From NCBI RefSeq assembly GCF_047638075.1, contig NZ_JBLJBV010000036.1, forward strand, positions 1 to 64,000: a stretch of DNA of 64,000 nt. The letters are read 5' to 3'. How positions within the stretch are numbered: position 1 is the stretch's first letter; the number at the start of each line of letters is the position of its first letter. The notes under the pieces were generated by a model. That model did no database searches. It was given only the letters and a program-made list of their open reading frames with translations, and was not told the origin of the DNA. Position numbers and translations under genes: made by a program. The stretch comes from UBA6197 sp047638075 (GTDB lineage: Bacteria; Pseudomonadota; Alphaproteobacteria; Rhodobacterales; Rhodobacteraceae). This document shows positions 40,874 through 50,378 of this stretch, one piece after another.

Positions 40874-43165
40874 TCAGTTGGGGTTATCCATTCGCACCCG
40901 CACATGCACCCGCCCCTTGGCCATTTGCGACCAGTTCAACTGAATCTGGTTACTGCGGCTGCCCTGCTCAACCGTCACAAAGGGCATTTCACTGACGCGC
41001 GCACCCGCCGTGTTGCTGATCATCCCTTCAGCCACAACGCTTTCCACATTTCGGGCCCAGCCGTTAAAAGGAAGATAGGCCGCCAGATCAATCGACCATA
41101 CATTTTGCGCTGTGGACTGATCGTACTGCAAAAAGGCCGGGTTGCTGACGACCTGTGCAACTCCGTTAAAAATATTACCTTCCATCAAGATGTTGCGCAT
41201 CCGACCATAGTCCAGATCGGCAAAGCTCGTGTCCACGCGTTCGGGCCGGTCAATAACACCGTTTACGGCCTTGAACACGTTACACGAAACATTCAGCCCG
41301 TGGATGAAGTGCCCCGCGCCATAAGGCTTGACCGAGAACCATGCAAACCATGGCGCCGAATTCAGGCTGATGAACGTATTACCGGTAACAGTCAGCCCGC
41401 CAAAAGAGTATTCGTTGTTATAATCGGGACTGGGTGCATATTCGTTGGTCCACTCAATCACCGAATTGTCGATATAGTTGCCGGTAACAGCCGATTGTAC
41501 ATTGGTCTGTGCCAACACCAGCCCCGCAACCCGCACCCCGTTGTTTTCATCATCCCCCTGAAACCAATGGTTTCCCACAATCAGATGCCCCGAACCGCCC
41601 ATGACCATGGTGTGGCCGAATCGTACAAACCGATTCGTGCGGATCTTTACATCATTGGCGTTGACGTTCAGCGCGATGCTGGTGCGGTCTTGCGCAGGCA
41701 CCTGCATTTCACTTGACAGGAACTGGCATCCATCAATCGAAAGATCTTGACAGCCCCACCCTATCGACGTGATCGCCCGATCCTTGGGATGCGTGACATA
41801 GCTGTCGCGTAGTTGAAACATCTGCCCTTCCGGCGCCAGCATGATGCAGCTTGCCGTGTGGTTGCACAGAAACTCGACGTTCTCGATATGAAAACGGTCC
41901 AGTTGCGCCATCCCCGAAAAATCCAGAATGTATTTATAGCGGGTAAAGGTAAACGTCCGCGTTCCCGCCCCCCCATAAAGCGGCTGCGACAGTGTCAGGC
42001 TCGACGCCCCGACGTTGACCGCCTTCACATAGACCTCGCGCCCGACACCGGTGCCCGACACCCGCGCGCCCACCGCAATATTGGCGATATTGGCAACCGC
42101 GGTCAGCGTCGTCGGCTGCCCCGTCGAATAGCTTGCCTGCGACGTGACAACGACAGTATCCCACGCGGGCCCGCCGATCACGTTGAACTGCCCGTTGGCA
42201 ATTACCCGTCGGTTTGAAAACGCGGCCACATCCGGGGCCAAAGCGCGCACATCAATGGGTTCGCTTACCTCCACGCGGCGCCCCTTAAGATCCAGCGTGT
42301 TATGGTCCGTGTAGGCAAACAGCGCCTGAAGCGCCTTCTTGAAGCCCGCCATCTCATCCCCGAACGCATCGGCATAGGTCGGAAAATCATAGCTCGACAG
42401 CAGCAAAAGCTTTGCCGCCGTTGGCATCACCAGACTGCCCTCGAACCGGATAGGTGCCGCTATCGTCAGGCTTGCGCCAATAAGAAAACTACCCGCCGAC
42501 ACCAGAATATAGCGCCCCGCAGCGGCATCATCGGCCGCCGCAAACGCGGCCCTGTCATCGGTGACACCATCGCCCACCGCGCCAAAATCGCGCACATCGA
42601 CCCAGTCCATCATATCGCGCAGGAAGGCATCGGTGATATCTTCAATCTCGATATCATCAATGCGAACGACGCCACCATTCGGGCCGGTCAGATTCAGCCC
42701 AAAGTGGCCGTAAACCGGGCTTCGCCCCCAAACCATGTCCACCCCGCCGCGCGCACCGGTGCCAATGATCGCGCTGATCGTCACCACTTTGCCGTAGCTG
42801 GTCAGCGCGACTGCCGCCGTCGCTTCGACCAACCCGTTCACATGGCTGCCATTGGCCTGCGCCGCATAGCCGGCAATTGCCACTGAGGGCAGATTGCCGC
42901 TGACCGCCTTGAGCCGCGCGGTTACCCGCAGATAACACCCCGGCAGGATCGGTGTTTCCGCCATGGCACGCAGCTTTTGGGTATTGCTGGTCTTGACCAT
43001 CTCAAGGCAGGATCCAAAATCCTGATCCGCCGTGACCAGTGCCGCATTCGCCGCCCCTTGGTAGGTGTTCGATCCTGCCGTGCCATCCTCACTTGACCAG
43101 GCATCCAGGCCAAACTCAAAAGCGGGCGGCGTCAAGACCAGCCCATCGGTAATCGCCTTGTTCAT
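40874..43165 (-). CDS. Beta-helix glycosyl hydrolase 28-related protein, GhsB-like head-spike candidate
   Basis: The 763-residue protein has an N-terminal beta-sandwich-like region (about 1-185), which resembles a carbohydrate-binding or particle-attachment module. The pectate-lyase superfamily entry motif VDVRDFGAVGDGVTDDRAAF follows (about 189-208), then a long right-handed parallel beta-helix with repeated V.GN.F-type turns and a C-terminal domain. From memory it resembles RcGTA GhsB, a spike protein that binds host capsule in Rhodobacterales, but I could not run an alignment. There is no signal peptide, which fits a particle protein rather than a secreted enzyme. The ATG at 43165 has AAGGGG upstream. 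No GTA capsid, tail or ghsA gene is nearby. Confidence 0.7.
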   Translation of the reverse strand: MNKAITDGLVLTPPAFEFGLDAWSSEDGTAGSNTYQGAANAALVTADQDFGSCLEMVKTSNTQKLRAMAETPILPGCYLRVTARLKAVSGNLPSVAIAGYAAQANGSHVNGLVEATAAVALTSYGKVVTISAIIGTGARGGVDMVWGRSPVYGHFGLNLTGPNGGVVRIDDIEIEDITDAFLRDMMDWVDVRDFGAVGDGVTDDRAAFAAADDAAAGRYILVSAGSFLIGASLTIAAPIRFEGSLVMPTAAKLLLLSSYDFPTYADAFGDEMAGFKKALQALFAYTDHNTLDLKGRRVEVSEPIDVRALAPDVAAFSNRRVIANGQFNVIGGPAWDTVVVTSQASYSTGQPTTLTAVANIANIAVGARVSGTGVGREVYVKAVNVGASSLTLSQPLYGGAGTRTFTFTRYKYILDFSGMAQLDRFHIENVEFLCNHTASCIMLAPEGQMFQLRDSYVTHPKDRAITSIGWGCQDLSIDGCQFLSSEMQVPAQDRTSIALNVNANDVKIRTNRFVRFGHTMVMGGSGHLIVGNHWFQGDDENNGVRVAGLVLAQTNVQSAVTGNYIDNSVIEWTNEYAPSPDYNNEYSFGGLTVTGNTFISLNSAPWFAWFSVKPYGAGHFIHGLNVSCNVFKAVNGVIDRPERVDTSFADLDYGRMRNILMEGNIFNGVAQVVSNPAFLQYDQSTAQNVWSIDLAAYLPFNGWARNVESVVAEGMISNTAGARVSEMPFVTVEQGSRSNQIQLNWSQMAKGRVHVRVRMDNPN

Positions 43166-43353
43166 CTCGGGTTCCCCTTCGCGTGTTCCGGCCAACCCAG
43201 CCCCCCACCACAGGTTCGCAGGCGCGAAAACGCGCCACGGGCGAAAGACCGCAACAGGGGTTTTCTCATGCTGGGGGTGCCGGGCGCACCATGCCCCGGC
43301 CTCACGATTGCTAACAGGCAATCCTAAAGCAGTCTTAACCGGACCGCGCGCTG

Positions 43354-43392
43354 CCTGCCCGACCCGGCGTTTACACACCGGTTTCGGGCAGG
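43354..43392 (-). terminator. Stem-loop downstream of lysS
   Basis: CCTGCCCGA (43354-43362) pairs perfectly with TCGGGCAGG (43384-43392), and an inner CCGG/CCGG pairing is possible. It lies 21 nt after the lysS stop on the minus strand and lacks a T-tract. Confidence 0.45.
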
Positions 43393-43413
43393 CTGGCGCA
43401 CGCCTCCGTCAGA

Positions 43414-44994
43414 TCAGCTGATCAGTTCCGCCGCCAATGCCCGCTCGATCAGCGAGACCGTTTCTTCAACCCCGTAAAGCGCTATGAACCCGCCAAACCG
43501 CGGCCCCTGGCTGGCCCCCAGCAGCACCTCATAAAGCGCCGTGAACCAGGCGCGCAGCGGGTCGAACCGATGGTCGTTGCCAACCGCGAATACCATGGTT
43601 TGCAATGCCTCTGCGTCCAGCCCGCCATCCCAGCCTTTCAGCCGTGCCGCCAGATCTGCGAGCGCGCCGCGTTCTTGATCGCTTGGCAGACGGAACACCC
43701 GCGTCGGGGCGACAAAGTCCCGGAAATAGCGCACCGCAAATTCTGCCGCCTGATCCAGATCCGGGTTTGCCTCGGGGCTGGCGTCGGGCGCATACCGCTT
43801 GATAAAGCCCCAAAGCCCGGCCTTGTCGACCGCCCCCGAAACCGAGGCCAGATTCAGCAGCATCGCAAACGGCACCACCATATGGCTTTGCGGAACGTCC
43901 CCGCCGTGGATATGCCACACCGGGTTATTAAGTTGCGCCGCCGCATCCTGCCCGTGGTAGGCCCGTAGCTGCTGGTGATATTCGTCCACCGCCTTCGGGA
44001 TCACATCGAAATACATCCGCTTGGCGGTTTTCGGCTTCAGGTACATGAAATAGCTAAGGGATTCAGTCGATGCATAGGTCAGCCACTCATCAATCGACAG
44101 CCCGTTACCCTTGGACTTTGAAATCTTTTCGCCATTCTGGTCCAAAAACAGCTCGTAGGTGAAATGCTCGGGCGCGCGCCCGCCCAGAACCTCGCAGATC
44201 CCGTCATAGATCGGCGTATTGGTCGAATGGTCCTTGCCGTACATCTCAAAATCAACGCCCAGCGCCGCCCAGCGTGCGCCAAAATCGGGCTTCCACTGCA
44301 ACTTCACATTGCCGCCCGTGACCGAAACGGTGACTTCATCACCATCCTCGTCGACATAGCTGATCGTGCCGGCCTTTGCGTCCACATTGGTCAGCGGCAC
44401 ATAAAGCACCTTGCCGGTTTTTGGGCTGATAGGAAGAAAACAGCTATAGGTCTGCTGACGCTCTTCGCGCAGCGACGCCAGCATGATCTTCATGATATCG
44501 TCATAGCGTTCGGCAGCGCGCAGCAAGATCGCGTCCATTTTGCCCGATTTGTAGTATTCCGTCGCGCTGGCAAATTCATAGTCAAAGCCGAACGTGTCCA
44601 AAAACCGCCGCAGCATCGCGTTGTTATGATCGCCAAAACTGGCATGCTCGCCAAACGGGTCAGGCACGGCGGTCAGCGGCTTTTGCATATGATCGCGCAG
44701 CATTTCCTGGTTCGGCACATTTTCGGGAACCTTGCGCATCCCGTCCATATCATCCGAAAAACACAGCAGTTTCGTGGGGATATCGGAAATAAGCTCGAAC
44801 GCGCGGCGCACCATTGTGGTGCGTGCCACCTCGCCAAAGGTGCCGATATGGGGCAGCCCGCTGGGGCCATAGCCGGTCTCAAACAGCACATAGCCCTTTT
44901 CCGGCGGCACCTTTTCGTAGCGTTTCAACACGCGACGTGCTTCCTCAAAAGGCCAGGCTTTGGAGTTCATCGCAGCATCGCGGAGCGTCGTCAT
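43414..44994 (-). CDS. lysS: Lysyl-tRNA synthetase, class I
   Basis: This is the class I LysRS (archaeal-type LysK/LysS), used by many alphaproteobacteria in place of the class II enzyme. The 526-residue protein has the HIGH-type signature GYGPSGLPHIGTFGEV near residue 40, a KMSKS-type motif KISKSKGNGL near residue 285, and the alpha-helical cage domain at the C terminus. I chose the ATG at 44994, just after GAGGTG. An ATG 12 nt earlier is possible. It is divergent from the TerB-like gene. Confidence 0.95.
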   Translation of the reverse strand: MTTLRDAAMNSKAWPFEEARRVLKRYEKVPPEKGYVLFETGYGPSGLPHIGTFGEVARTTMVRRAFELISDIPTKLLCFSDDMDGMRKVPENVPNQEMLRDHMQKPLTAVPDPFGEHASFGDHNNAMLRRFLDTFGFDYEFASATEYYKSGKMDAILLRAAERYDDIMKIMLASLREERQQTYSCFLPISPKTGKVLYVPLTNVDAKAGTISYVDEDGDEVTVSVTGGNVKLQWKPDFGARWAALGVDFEMYGKDHSTNTPIYDGICEVLGGRAPEHFTYELFLDQNGEKISKSKGNGLSIDEWLTYASTESLSYFMYLKPKTAKRMYFDVIPKAVDEYHQQLRAYHGQDAAAQLNNPVWHIHGGDVPQSHMVVPFAMLLNLASVSGAVDKAGLWGFIKRYAPDASPEANPDLDQAAEFAVRYFRDFVAPTRVFRLPSDQERGALADLAARLKGWDGGLDAEALQTMVFAVGNDHRFDPLRAWFTALYEVLLGASQGPRFGGFIALYGVEETVSLIERALAAELIS

Positions 44995-45092
44995 ATCACA
45001 CCTCATAGCAGGCGCCTCTTGCGCCCATCGCGTTCCACCTATTGAATGAGCGTGCGATCGTCAATAATTTGCGCTCGAACACAATTTTCAGG

Positions 45093-45524
45093 ATGGCCAC
45101 CGTGACCGACAGTCTGCCCTCTCTTTCGCCGCAAGACGCGCTTGTCGCCGTTATGGTCACCGTTTCGGTGTCTGATGAATCCGTGCGCACCGTCGAGTTG
45201 ATCGCCATTGAACGCATGGTCAACCACATGCCGATCTTTGCCACCTATGACATCGACCAGATCAGCGGCGTCGCTGCCATCGTCTACGCCCTTCTGGAAG
45301 AGGAAGACGGCCTTGACGCCCTCTTCGGCCTGATCCGCGACAGCCTGCCAGAGCGGCTTTTTGAAACCGCCTATGCGCTGGCCTGCGACGTTGCCGCCGC
45401 CGATGGCACCCTGCGCCAGACCGAGCTTCGCCTGCTAGAGGAAATCCGGCACGAATTGAACGTGGACCGCCTTCACGCCGCTGCGATTGAACGGGGCGCA
45501 AGGGCACGGCACCTGACGCTCTAA
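45093..45524 (+). CDS. TerB-like tellurite-resistance-family protein
   Basis: The 143-residue helical protein matches the TerB-like fold: SPQDALVAVMVTVSVSDESV (first metal-site-bearing helix pair), ELIAIERMVNHMPIF, and CDVAAADGTLRQTELRLLEEI, in which the D-G-x-L and E residues repeat the first half. TerB-domain proteins bind divalent metals in stress-related complexes. The specific role here is unknown. The start could be ATG 45093 or GTG 45102; the latter is better spaced from AGGA. It ends 9 nt before the convergent dacB stop. Confidence 0.75.
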   Translation: MATVTDSLPSLSPQDALVAVMVTVSVSDESVRTVELIAIERMVNHMPIFATYDIDQISGVAAIVYALLEEEDGLDALFGLIRDSLPERLFETAYALACDVAAADGTLRQTELRLLEEIRHELNVDRLHAAAIERGARARHLTL

Positions 45525-45533
45525 ATCGGTCCG

Positions 45534-47030
45534 TCAGTGCCCGTAAATCGCCGCCCAGCGCTCAATCAGTTGCTGTTGCAGCCGCTTTGAGCGCCGAACC
45601 CATGCCGCCGTGCCCTCGGGCGCCTCGGCGCGCGCCAAAGCCTGTCGGCGCGCCACATCCCCCGTGAAAATCGCAAAGACCAACTCTGTGCCGTCGGGTG
45701 CCGTCATATAGCCCGCCAGCGTGGACACGAAATTCAGCGTTCCCGTCTTGGCATCCACGCGGATCGGATGGTTCCGCACCTCTTTGCCCTTGGCGTCACG
45801 CAGGGCAATATGGCGCAAGATACCGCGCAGCCCCGCCGTCTTCCCCAGCCCAGCCAACGCCCCTACCATGTCGCGTGGCGATATCCGCGACGCGGCACCC
45901 AGCCCCGAATGGTCAACAAACCGTGCACCACTGGCACCTGCGCGCGTCCGTAGCCACTCACTCATCGAACGTGCCGACGCGCCACCAGTGCCCTCGGCCG
46001 CCGACGCGGTCTGCCCCACAGCCTCAGCAGTGATATTGGTCGAATACCGCAACATGTCGCGCAAAACGCTGCGCAGATCATCGCTGGTCTTTTCCACCAA
46101 AACCGTGCCGCCGGGCAGATTGGCCACCACCTTTGGCGCGGGCAGCACCATCCCCTGCGCACGGGCCAGCGTCTGAAACACATCGCCGGCATAAAGCTCA
46201 GGGTGGCGCACCGGTAGCCAACGGCTTCCGCCCTTGCCGAGGGCCGCGCTGGCGACCGTCCAGTGTTCCTTGCCCGCTTTTTCCGAATAGCTGAACACGG
46301 GTCGATCCCGGTTGGCCAGGCTGACGTCCGAGGTGTAAACCGCCGGCTGAAATCGCGCGCCCCGTGCATCCATCGCCAGCCGATAGCCAGCCCCCGCACG
46401 GCGCCACTCAAAATGCACCCTGTTATAATTGAGGATGATCCCCGAGACGGCAGGGTTATATCCCACATGAACAGGCTGATCAGACGCAATCTCATGCGCA
46501 TAGGGCAACGCGCCGCCCCAGACCAGAAACCCGCCGGATACACCCGTCACGCCCCGCGCAGCCACTGCCGCCGCCATCTCTGCCAATTGGTCGGTGCCAA
46601 GCGTTGGATCGCCGCCCCCCGCCAACACCAGATCACCCTGGATTTTACCGTTCGAAATTGGCCCCGTCGCAATCAACCGCGTTCGAAAGCGGTAACCGGG
46701 CCCCAGGCGGTCCAGCGCATAAAGCGAGGTGATGGTTTTGGCCGTACTTGCCGGGGGCATCGCCCGGTCACCGCCCCGCGCTTCCAACACAAGGCCCGTC
46801 GCGGCATCTGCGACCAGATAGGCCACCTCTCCGCCCAGCTTGGCTGCGGCAATCAGATCCTCGGCTGACGCGGTTGAAACCGATGCACCCTTGGTCATCG
46901 CCCCTTTGGCCGGGCCCGCCCGATTCACCCGCGCCAGCGGACGGGGCGAACTACCGGGCGCTTGCGCATGGGCCAGATCGGCCGCCCCGGCCATCAGCCA
47001 CCCCAAAATCAGACGCCTGGAATATCTCAT
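45534..47030 (-). CDS. dacB: D-alanyl-D-alanine carboxypeptidase/endopeptidase (PBP4/DacB family)
   Basis: This S13-family penicillin-binding protein trims peptidoglycan peptides in the periplasm. The 498-residue precursor has a signal peptide (MRYSRRLILGWLMAGAADLA, cleavage after AHA), the SxxK motif in PPASTAKTITSLYAL, the SxN motif in RYSTNITAEA, and KTG in VDAKTGTLN. The internal GDLVLAGGGDPTL is typical. I chose the ATG at 47030 because it gives a clean signal peptide. It lies 49 nt after nadD on the same strand. Confidence 0.93.
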   Translation of the reverse strand: MRYSRRLILGWLMAGAADLAHAQAPGSSPRPLARVNRAGPAKGAMTKGASVSTASAEDLIAAAKLGGEVAYLVADAATGLVLEARGGDRAMPPASTAKTITSLYALDRLGPGYRFRTRLIATGPISNGKIQGDLVLAGGGDPTLGTDQLAEMAAAVAARGVTGVSGGFLVWGGALPYAHEIASDQPVHVGYNPAVSGIILNYNRVHFEWRRAGAGYRLAMDARGARFQPAVYTSDVSLANRDRPVFSYSEKAGKEHWTVASAALGKGGSRWLPVRHPELYAGDVFQTLARAQGMVLPAPKVVANLPGGTVLVEKTSDDLRSVLRDMLRYSTNITAEAVGQTASAAEGTGGASARSMSEWLRTRAGASGARFVDHSGLGAASRISPRDMVGALAGLGKTAGLRGILRHIALRDAKGKEVRNHPIRVDAKTGTLNFVSTLAGYMTAPDGTELVFAIFTGDVARRQALARAEAPEGTAAWVRRSKRLQQQLIERWAAIYGH

Positions 47031-47079
47031 GCCGCCCCCGCCAACATCATTCCCGTTTAGCCCGTCACGCCCGCCTTGA

Positions 47080-47688
47080 TCAAGCTTTACCACGCCAGTC
47101 GCCCCGCGCCCGGATTGATGATGATGACAGATCCAGCATCGGCACATTCACAAAACACCACGCCGGTGGCGGTCGACCGGGTAATAGCGGTGCCTGTTCT
47201 GCAGATAGCCGCGCGCCTGCGAATATACTTGCCGCTTTTGATCGTCGTGCCGCTATCCGCATCCCCGGTCGCGCCAAAATACCAACCGGCACCATCCGCA
47301 GGATCTTTTGCCACCTGTCCCAGCGGTGAAACTGCACCAGATTGTCCGCCCCCATCAACCAGACAAACCGCACGCCGGGGTAAAGCCGGATCAGGCGTTC
47401 CAACGTTTGCGTAGTGTAGCGGGTGCCCAGTTCGGCCTCGACCCCGGTAATGACAACGCGCGGATCGGTCATCACCGCACGGGCACTGGCAATCCGTTCT
47501 CTAAGAGGCGCGGGGCCGTGGGCTTTCAACGGATTACCGGGGCTAACCAACCACCAGACCCGATCCAACCCAAAGCGCTTTAGCGCCTCACGGGTGATCA
47601 TCGCATGTCCCTCATGGGCGGGGTCGAACGACCCCCCCAACAAACCGATCGTCATGCCCGGCAACGCAATAGGAAAACCCTGTCTCAT
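47080..47688 (-). CDS. nadD: Nicotinate-nucleotide adenylyltransferase
   Basis: NadD makes nicotinate adenine dinucleotide in NAD synthesis. The 202-residue protein has the nucleotidyltransferase signature IGLLGGSFDPAHEGH, the WWLVSPGNPLK segment, the FVWLMGADNLVQFHRW block and the C-terminal SSSSIRARG motif. The start at 47688 gives the MRQGFPIALPG leader seen in related alphaproteobacterial proteins. ATG 47655 is the alternative. Confidence 0.93.
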   Translation of the reverse strand: MRQGFPIALPGMTIGLLGGSFDPAHEGHAMITREALKRFGLDRVWWLVSPGNPLKAHGPAPLRERIASARAVMTDPRVVITGVEAELGTRYTTQTLERLIRLYPGVRFVWLMGADNLVQFHRWDRWQKILRMVPVGILARPGMRIAARRSKAASIFAGARLSAEQAPLLPGRPPPAWCFVNVPMLDLSSSSIRARGDWRGKA

Positions 47689-47746
47689 ACCGCCCAGCCC
47701 TAGCGGATCGCCCCGGCATTGGGGAGAGGAAATTTTATACGCTCCA

Positions 47747-48871
47747 TCAACTCCTTGCCAATGGCTCTCCGGTTGCGGGAAATGTTGGCGCAGCCCCGGC
47801 CGGAACCGTGCCTGGAGGGCCTTTTTCATCCAGATACGCCGCACGGTTTTTCACCCGAGCTGGCGTTTTATACACAATAGTGCAGCGCGCCCTGCCAAGC
47901 CGCTTGGAGGCATAAAGCGCCGCATCCGCATCCGCCAGCATCGTTTGCGGATCGGGTGCTGCATAACTAGTCGACATCACCATCCCTATGCTGGCTGAAA
48001 CCCCGGTTTGCCGATCGGCCAGGGTGCAACTATTCTCCAACCTCGCGATGATACGCTCGCCCAACGCGTCCAGCCTGTCAGACGAATTGGGGCCTCGCAA
48101 AATCAGCACGAATTCATCACCACCGATACGCGCCACCAGATCCCCACGCCGGGTTTCATCCAATAAGACCTTGGCAACCAGCGTCAGGACGCGGTCGCCC
48201 GCGGCATGCCCCAGCGTGTCATTGACCGCCTTGAAGCGATCCAGATCCAGATGCGCAAGCGCGAACTCGGGCCCGTCACGCGCGATCTGGTCAATAGCCA
48301 TCTGCAAGGCGCTGTCAAAAGCCCGCCGGTTGGCCAATCCGGTCAACGGATCGGTCATCGCCTGCGCCTCAACCGCACGATGTGCAACTTGCAACCGCTC
48401 ATTCAGGGCGCGCCATTCCCCCATCACCGCCGCTTTCGCCTCTTGCAGATACAATAATTCCATCGCCAGATCGCTAGCTGCGAAATCGGCATTGGTCAGT
48501 TCATATTTTCGCACGGCTTCGGCAAGGCCGACGCCAAAGGAAAGGTTCATGAACACCCCCCCCGACTCAGCAGGGACTCCAATGCCGCGCAACAGCGTTG
48601 CCGCATCGCGTTGCAAAGCCAAGTTCAATCGCCGCCCCACCATGTCTTGAACTGCCTGCACTTGCCCGACCCGCATCTGCCAAGTGCTGCGCAATTCAAA
48701 GTGCTCGGTAAATTTTTGGCCCACTGGGTCGGCCATGCCCATCAGTTTGGTCATCGTCGGACCTGCGGCGCGAATATCCCCCTCACCGCTTACCCACAGG
48801 CACAACGGCATCAGTTGCCCGATTGCCGTTGCCGACATCATTATACCGCTTTGGGTTGGCAGCATTTTCAC
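47747..48871 (-). CDS. Diguanylate cyclase with HNOBA-like sensor domain
   Basis: The 374-residue protein has an N-terminal region (about 18-165) resembling the heme-NO-binding-associated (HNOBA) domain: PLCLWVSGEGDIRAAGPTMT and a helical linker. A GGDEF domain follows, with TDPLTGLANRRAFD, ARIGGDEF (active site intact) and an RRGD inhibitory I-site five residues before it. It should make c-di-GMP. Its ATG overlaps the H-NOX-like gene stop by 4 nt. The two-gene unit therefore looks like a nitric-oxide-responsive c-di-GMP switch. No EAL domain is present. Confidence 0.9.
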   Translation of the reverse strand: MKMLPTQSGIMMSATAIGQLMPLCLWVSGEGDIRAAGPTMTKLMGMADPVGQKFTEHFELRSTWQMRVGQVQAVQDMVGRRLNLALQRDAATLLRGIGVPAESGGVFMNLSFGVGLAEAVRKYELTNADFAASDLAMELLYLQEAKAAVMGEWRALNERLQVAHRAVEAQAMTDPLTGLANRRAFDSALQMAIDQIARDGPEFALAHLDLDRFKAVNDTLGHAAGDRVLTLVAKVLLDETRRGDLVARIGGDEFVLILRGPNSSDRLDALGERIIARLENSCTLADRQTGVSASIGMVMSTSYAAPDPQTMLADADAALYASKRLGRARCTIVYKTPARVKNRAAYLDEKGPPGTVPAGAAPTFPATGEPLARS

Positions 48872-49455
48872 TCTGCCCTCCTCTCTGGTTGTGCCAACTC
48901 AAACCTTCGCCCTTCGGCAAAGCGCCCTTCATGAAGTTCGATCGACAATCGTTCCTGTCCCTGCACATCAGGCAAAGGCTCGATCGTGGCCAACGCGCCG
49001 TAATCATCCGCCACCGCCCGTAGCAGGCCCGTGGCGATGGCGCCCCAACCCTTCAGATTACCCCTTATCGTCAAAGTGAAACGGCCGCCCGAATGGACCC
49101 ACAAGGTTAGGGCGGGCAGATCAAGATCCGGCAACGCCAACAGCCCCCTGCCCTGTAATTCATCCAGCGACATCAGAAAATCAGCGTAGTCAATCCCACC
49201 AAAGCGCAGCAAACGGCGCAGGGGTTCATGGGTAACCAGAAACGACCCCAGATCTTCCAGCAGCGCCACGCGCGCCTTATCCAACCTGCTGGCGGCTGCT
49301 GCCAGAACAGCTTCGGTCACGGCATCATCATAGTGCAACATCGCCTCAAACCCGTCTGTTCCCAGCTCGGCGGTCGCGGCAACATCGGCCCACAATGCCG
49401 TGCCGTAGGTTTCGCGCAGAAAACACTGGATCGAACGGTTTATAAGACCGTGCAT
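48868..49455 (-). CDS. Heme NO-binding (H-NOX-like) domain protein
   Basis: The 195-residue protein begins MHGLINRSIQCFLRETYG, the N-terminal signature of H-NOX-like (HNOB) proteins. It keeps the helix with the candidate proximal heme ligand His76 in FLVTHEPLRRLLRFGG. The C-terminal half has LTIRGNLKGWGAIATGLLRAVADDYG, matching the helical core. The YxSxR propionate-binding motif is not conserved; that segment reads WVHSGGR. Heme binding is likely but not certain. It is translationally coupled to the GGDEF cyclase, so it is probably its sensor. Confidence 0.8.
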   Translation of the reverse strand: MHGLINRSIQCFLRETYGTALWADVAATAELGTDGFEAMLHYDDAVTEAVLAAAASRLDKARVALLEDLGSFLVTHEPLRRLLRFGGIDYADFLMSLDELQGRGLLALPDLDLPALTLWVHSGGRFTLTIRGNLKGWGAIATGLLRAVADDYGALATIEPLPDVQGQERLSIELHEGRFAEGRRFELAQPERRAE

Positions 49456-49609
49456 TTAAGCCACCCTCAAAGACAACCTTCACCCTAGACCCTGTCAGTT
49501 AAGAAACTGCCAATAGCTGCGAAGGACAATGCAGGCGCGATCCGGGCCCTGTTAAGGCGCCATGCCCTCGCCAAGGGGCCCACCTAATATAGTGCCCGAG
49601 AACGCGCAG

Positions 49610-50323
49610 TCAGCGGTTTTGCGCTGCCAACCACTCTGGGAGTGTCCCGATATCGGGCAAGATAAAATCAGCAAACGGCGTCAGATCTTCGGCAGTGGCG
49701 GGGCCGGTCAGCACCCCCAACGCCACCATTCCCGCAGCGTGACCCGCCGCCAAATCATGGCGGCTGTCGCCAACCATCGCCACAGCCGCAGGGGAAATAT
49801 CCATTGCTTTCGCAAAGGCCAGCAATTGCCCGGGTTCTGGTTTTGCGCCGTGCCCGCTGTCATATCCGGCAACAAAATCGAACAGATCAGCGACCCCCGC
49901 CTGCGCTAAATGCCTGCGCGCCGGCGTTTCGGAATCGTTGGTGGCCAACCCCAGACGCACCCCCTGCGCCCGCAACCCCGCCAGTAGCGGCCGTAGCGGC
50001 ACCGCCTGAACCAACGGTACATCTTCTGCACGAATATTCATCCAACCAATCAGACGATCAGCCGTCCATCCGCGCAAATAGGGCAAAAGATATGCCGCGA
50101 TCACCTCAGACGTGCTTGCGATGACAGGGCTATGGGGAAGAAAGAACCCCGGCTGGCCCGATTGCGGAAAAACATAGCCGATAGCGGCCCCAAGCCGGAC
50201 AGCGCCCTCCACCCGGCCCTCGGCCAATTCCATCAGCACATCATGCGCCCAATTACCCCATGTTGCGGTAAAGTCGAACAGTGTGCCGTCCTTGTCGAAC
50301 AAAATTCCCTTTATCGGGGGCAT
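49610..50323 (-). CDS. HAD-family hydrolase, phosphoglycolate phosphatase-like
   Basis: The 237-residue protein is a HAD phosphatase with motif I GILFDKDGTLFDF, motif II VRLGLATNDSETPARRHL, the KPEPGQL lysine of motif III, and motif IV VAMVGDSRHDLAAGHAAG. A helical cap domain lies between motifs I and II. Its substrate is not determined. Gph-like activity on 2-phosphoglycolate is one option. SD AAGGAAAA precedes the ATG. It sits downstream of the DUF3572 gene on the same strand, 55 nt away. Confidence 0.85.
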   Translation of the reverse strand: MPPIKGILFDKDGTLFDFTATWGNWAHDVLMELAEGRVEGAVRLGAAIGYVFPQSGQPGFFLPHSPVIASTSEVIAAYLLPYLRGWTADRLIGWMNIRAEDVPLVQAVPLRPLLAGLRAQGVRLGLATNDSETPARRHLAQAGVADLFDFVAGYDSGHGAKPEPGQLLAFAKAMDISPAAVAMVGDSRHDLAAGHAAGMVALGVLTGPATAEDLTPFADFILPDIGTLPEWLAAQNR

Positions 50324-50378
50324 GATTTTTCCTTAGGGTAAATATGCGGGGTTATGGGGCGGGCTGTCGCAACGCGCC

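Noticed and set aside
45042..45092. Longer N terminus for the TerB-like protein from ATG 45042
   Set aside because: The extra residues are not part of the TerB fold and there is no SD before that ATG. The region is needed for the divergent lysS promoter.
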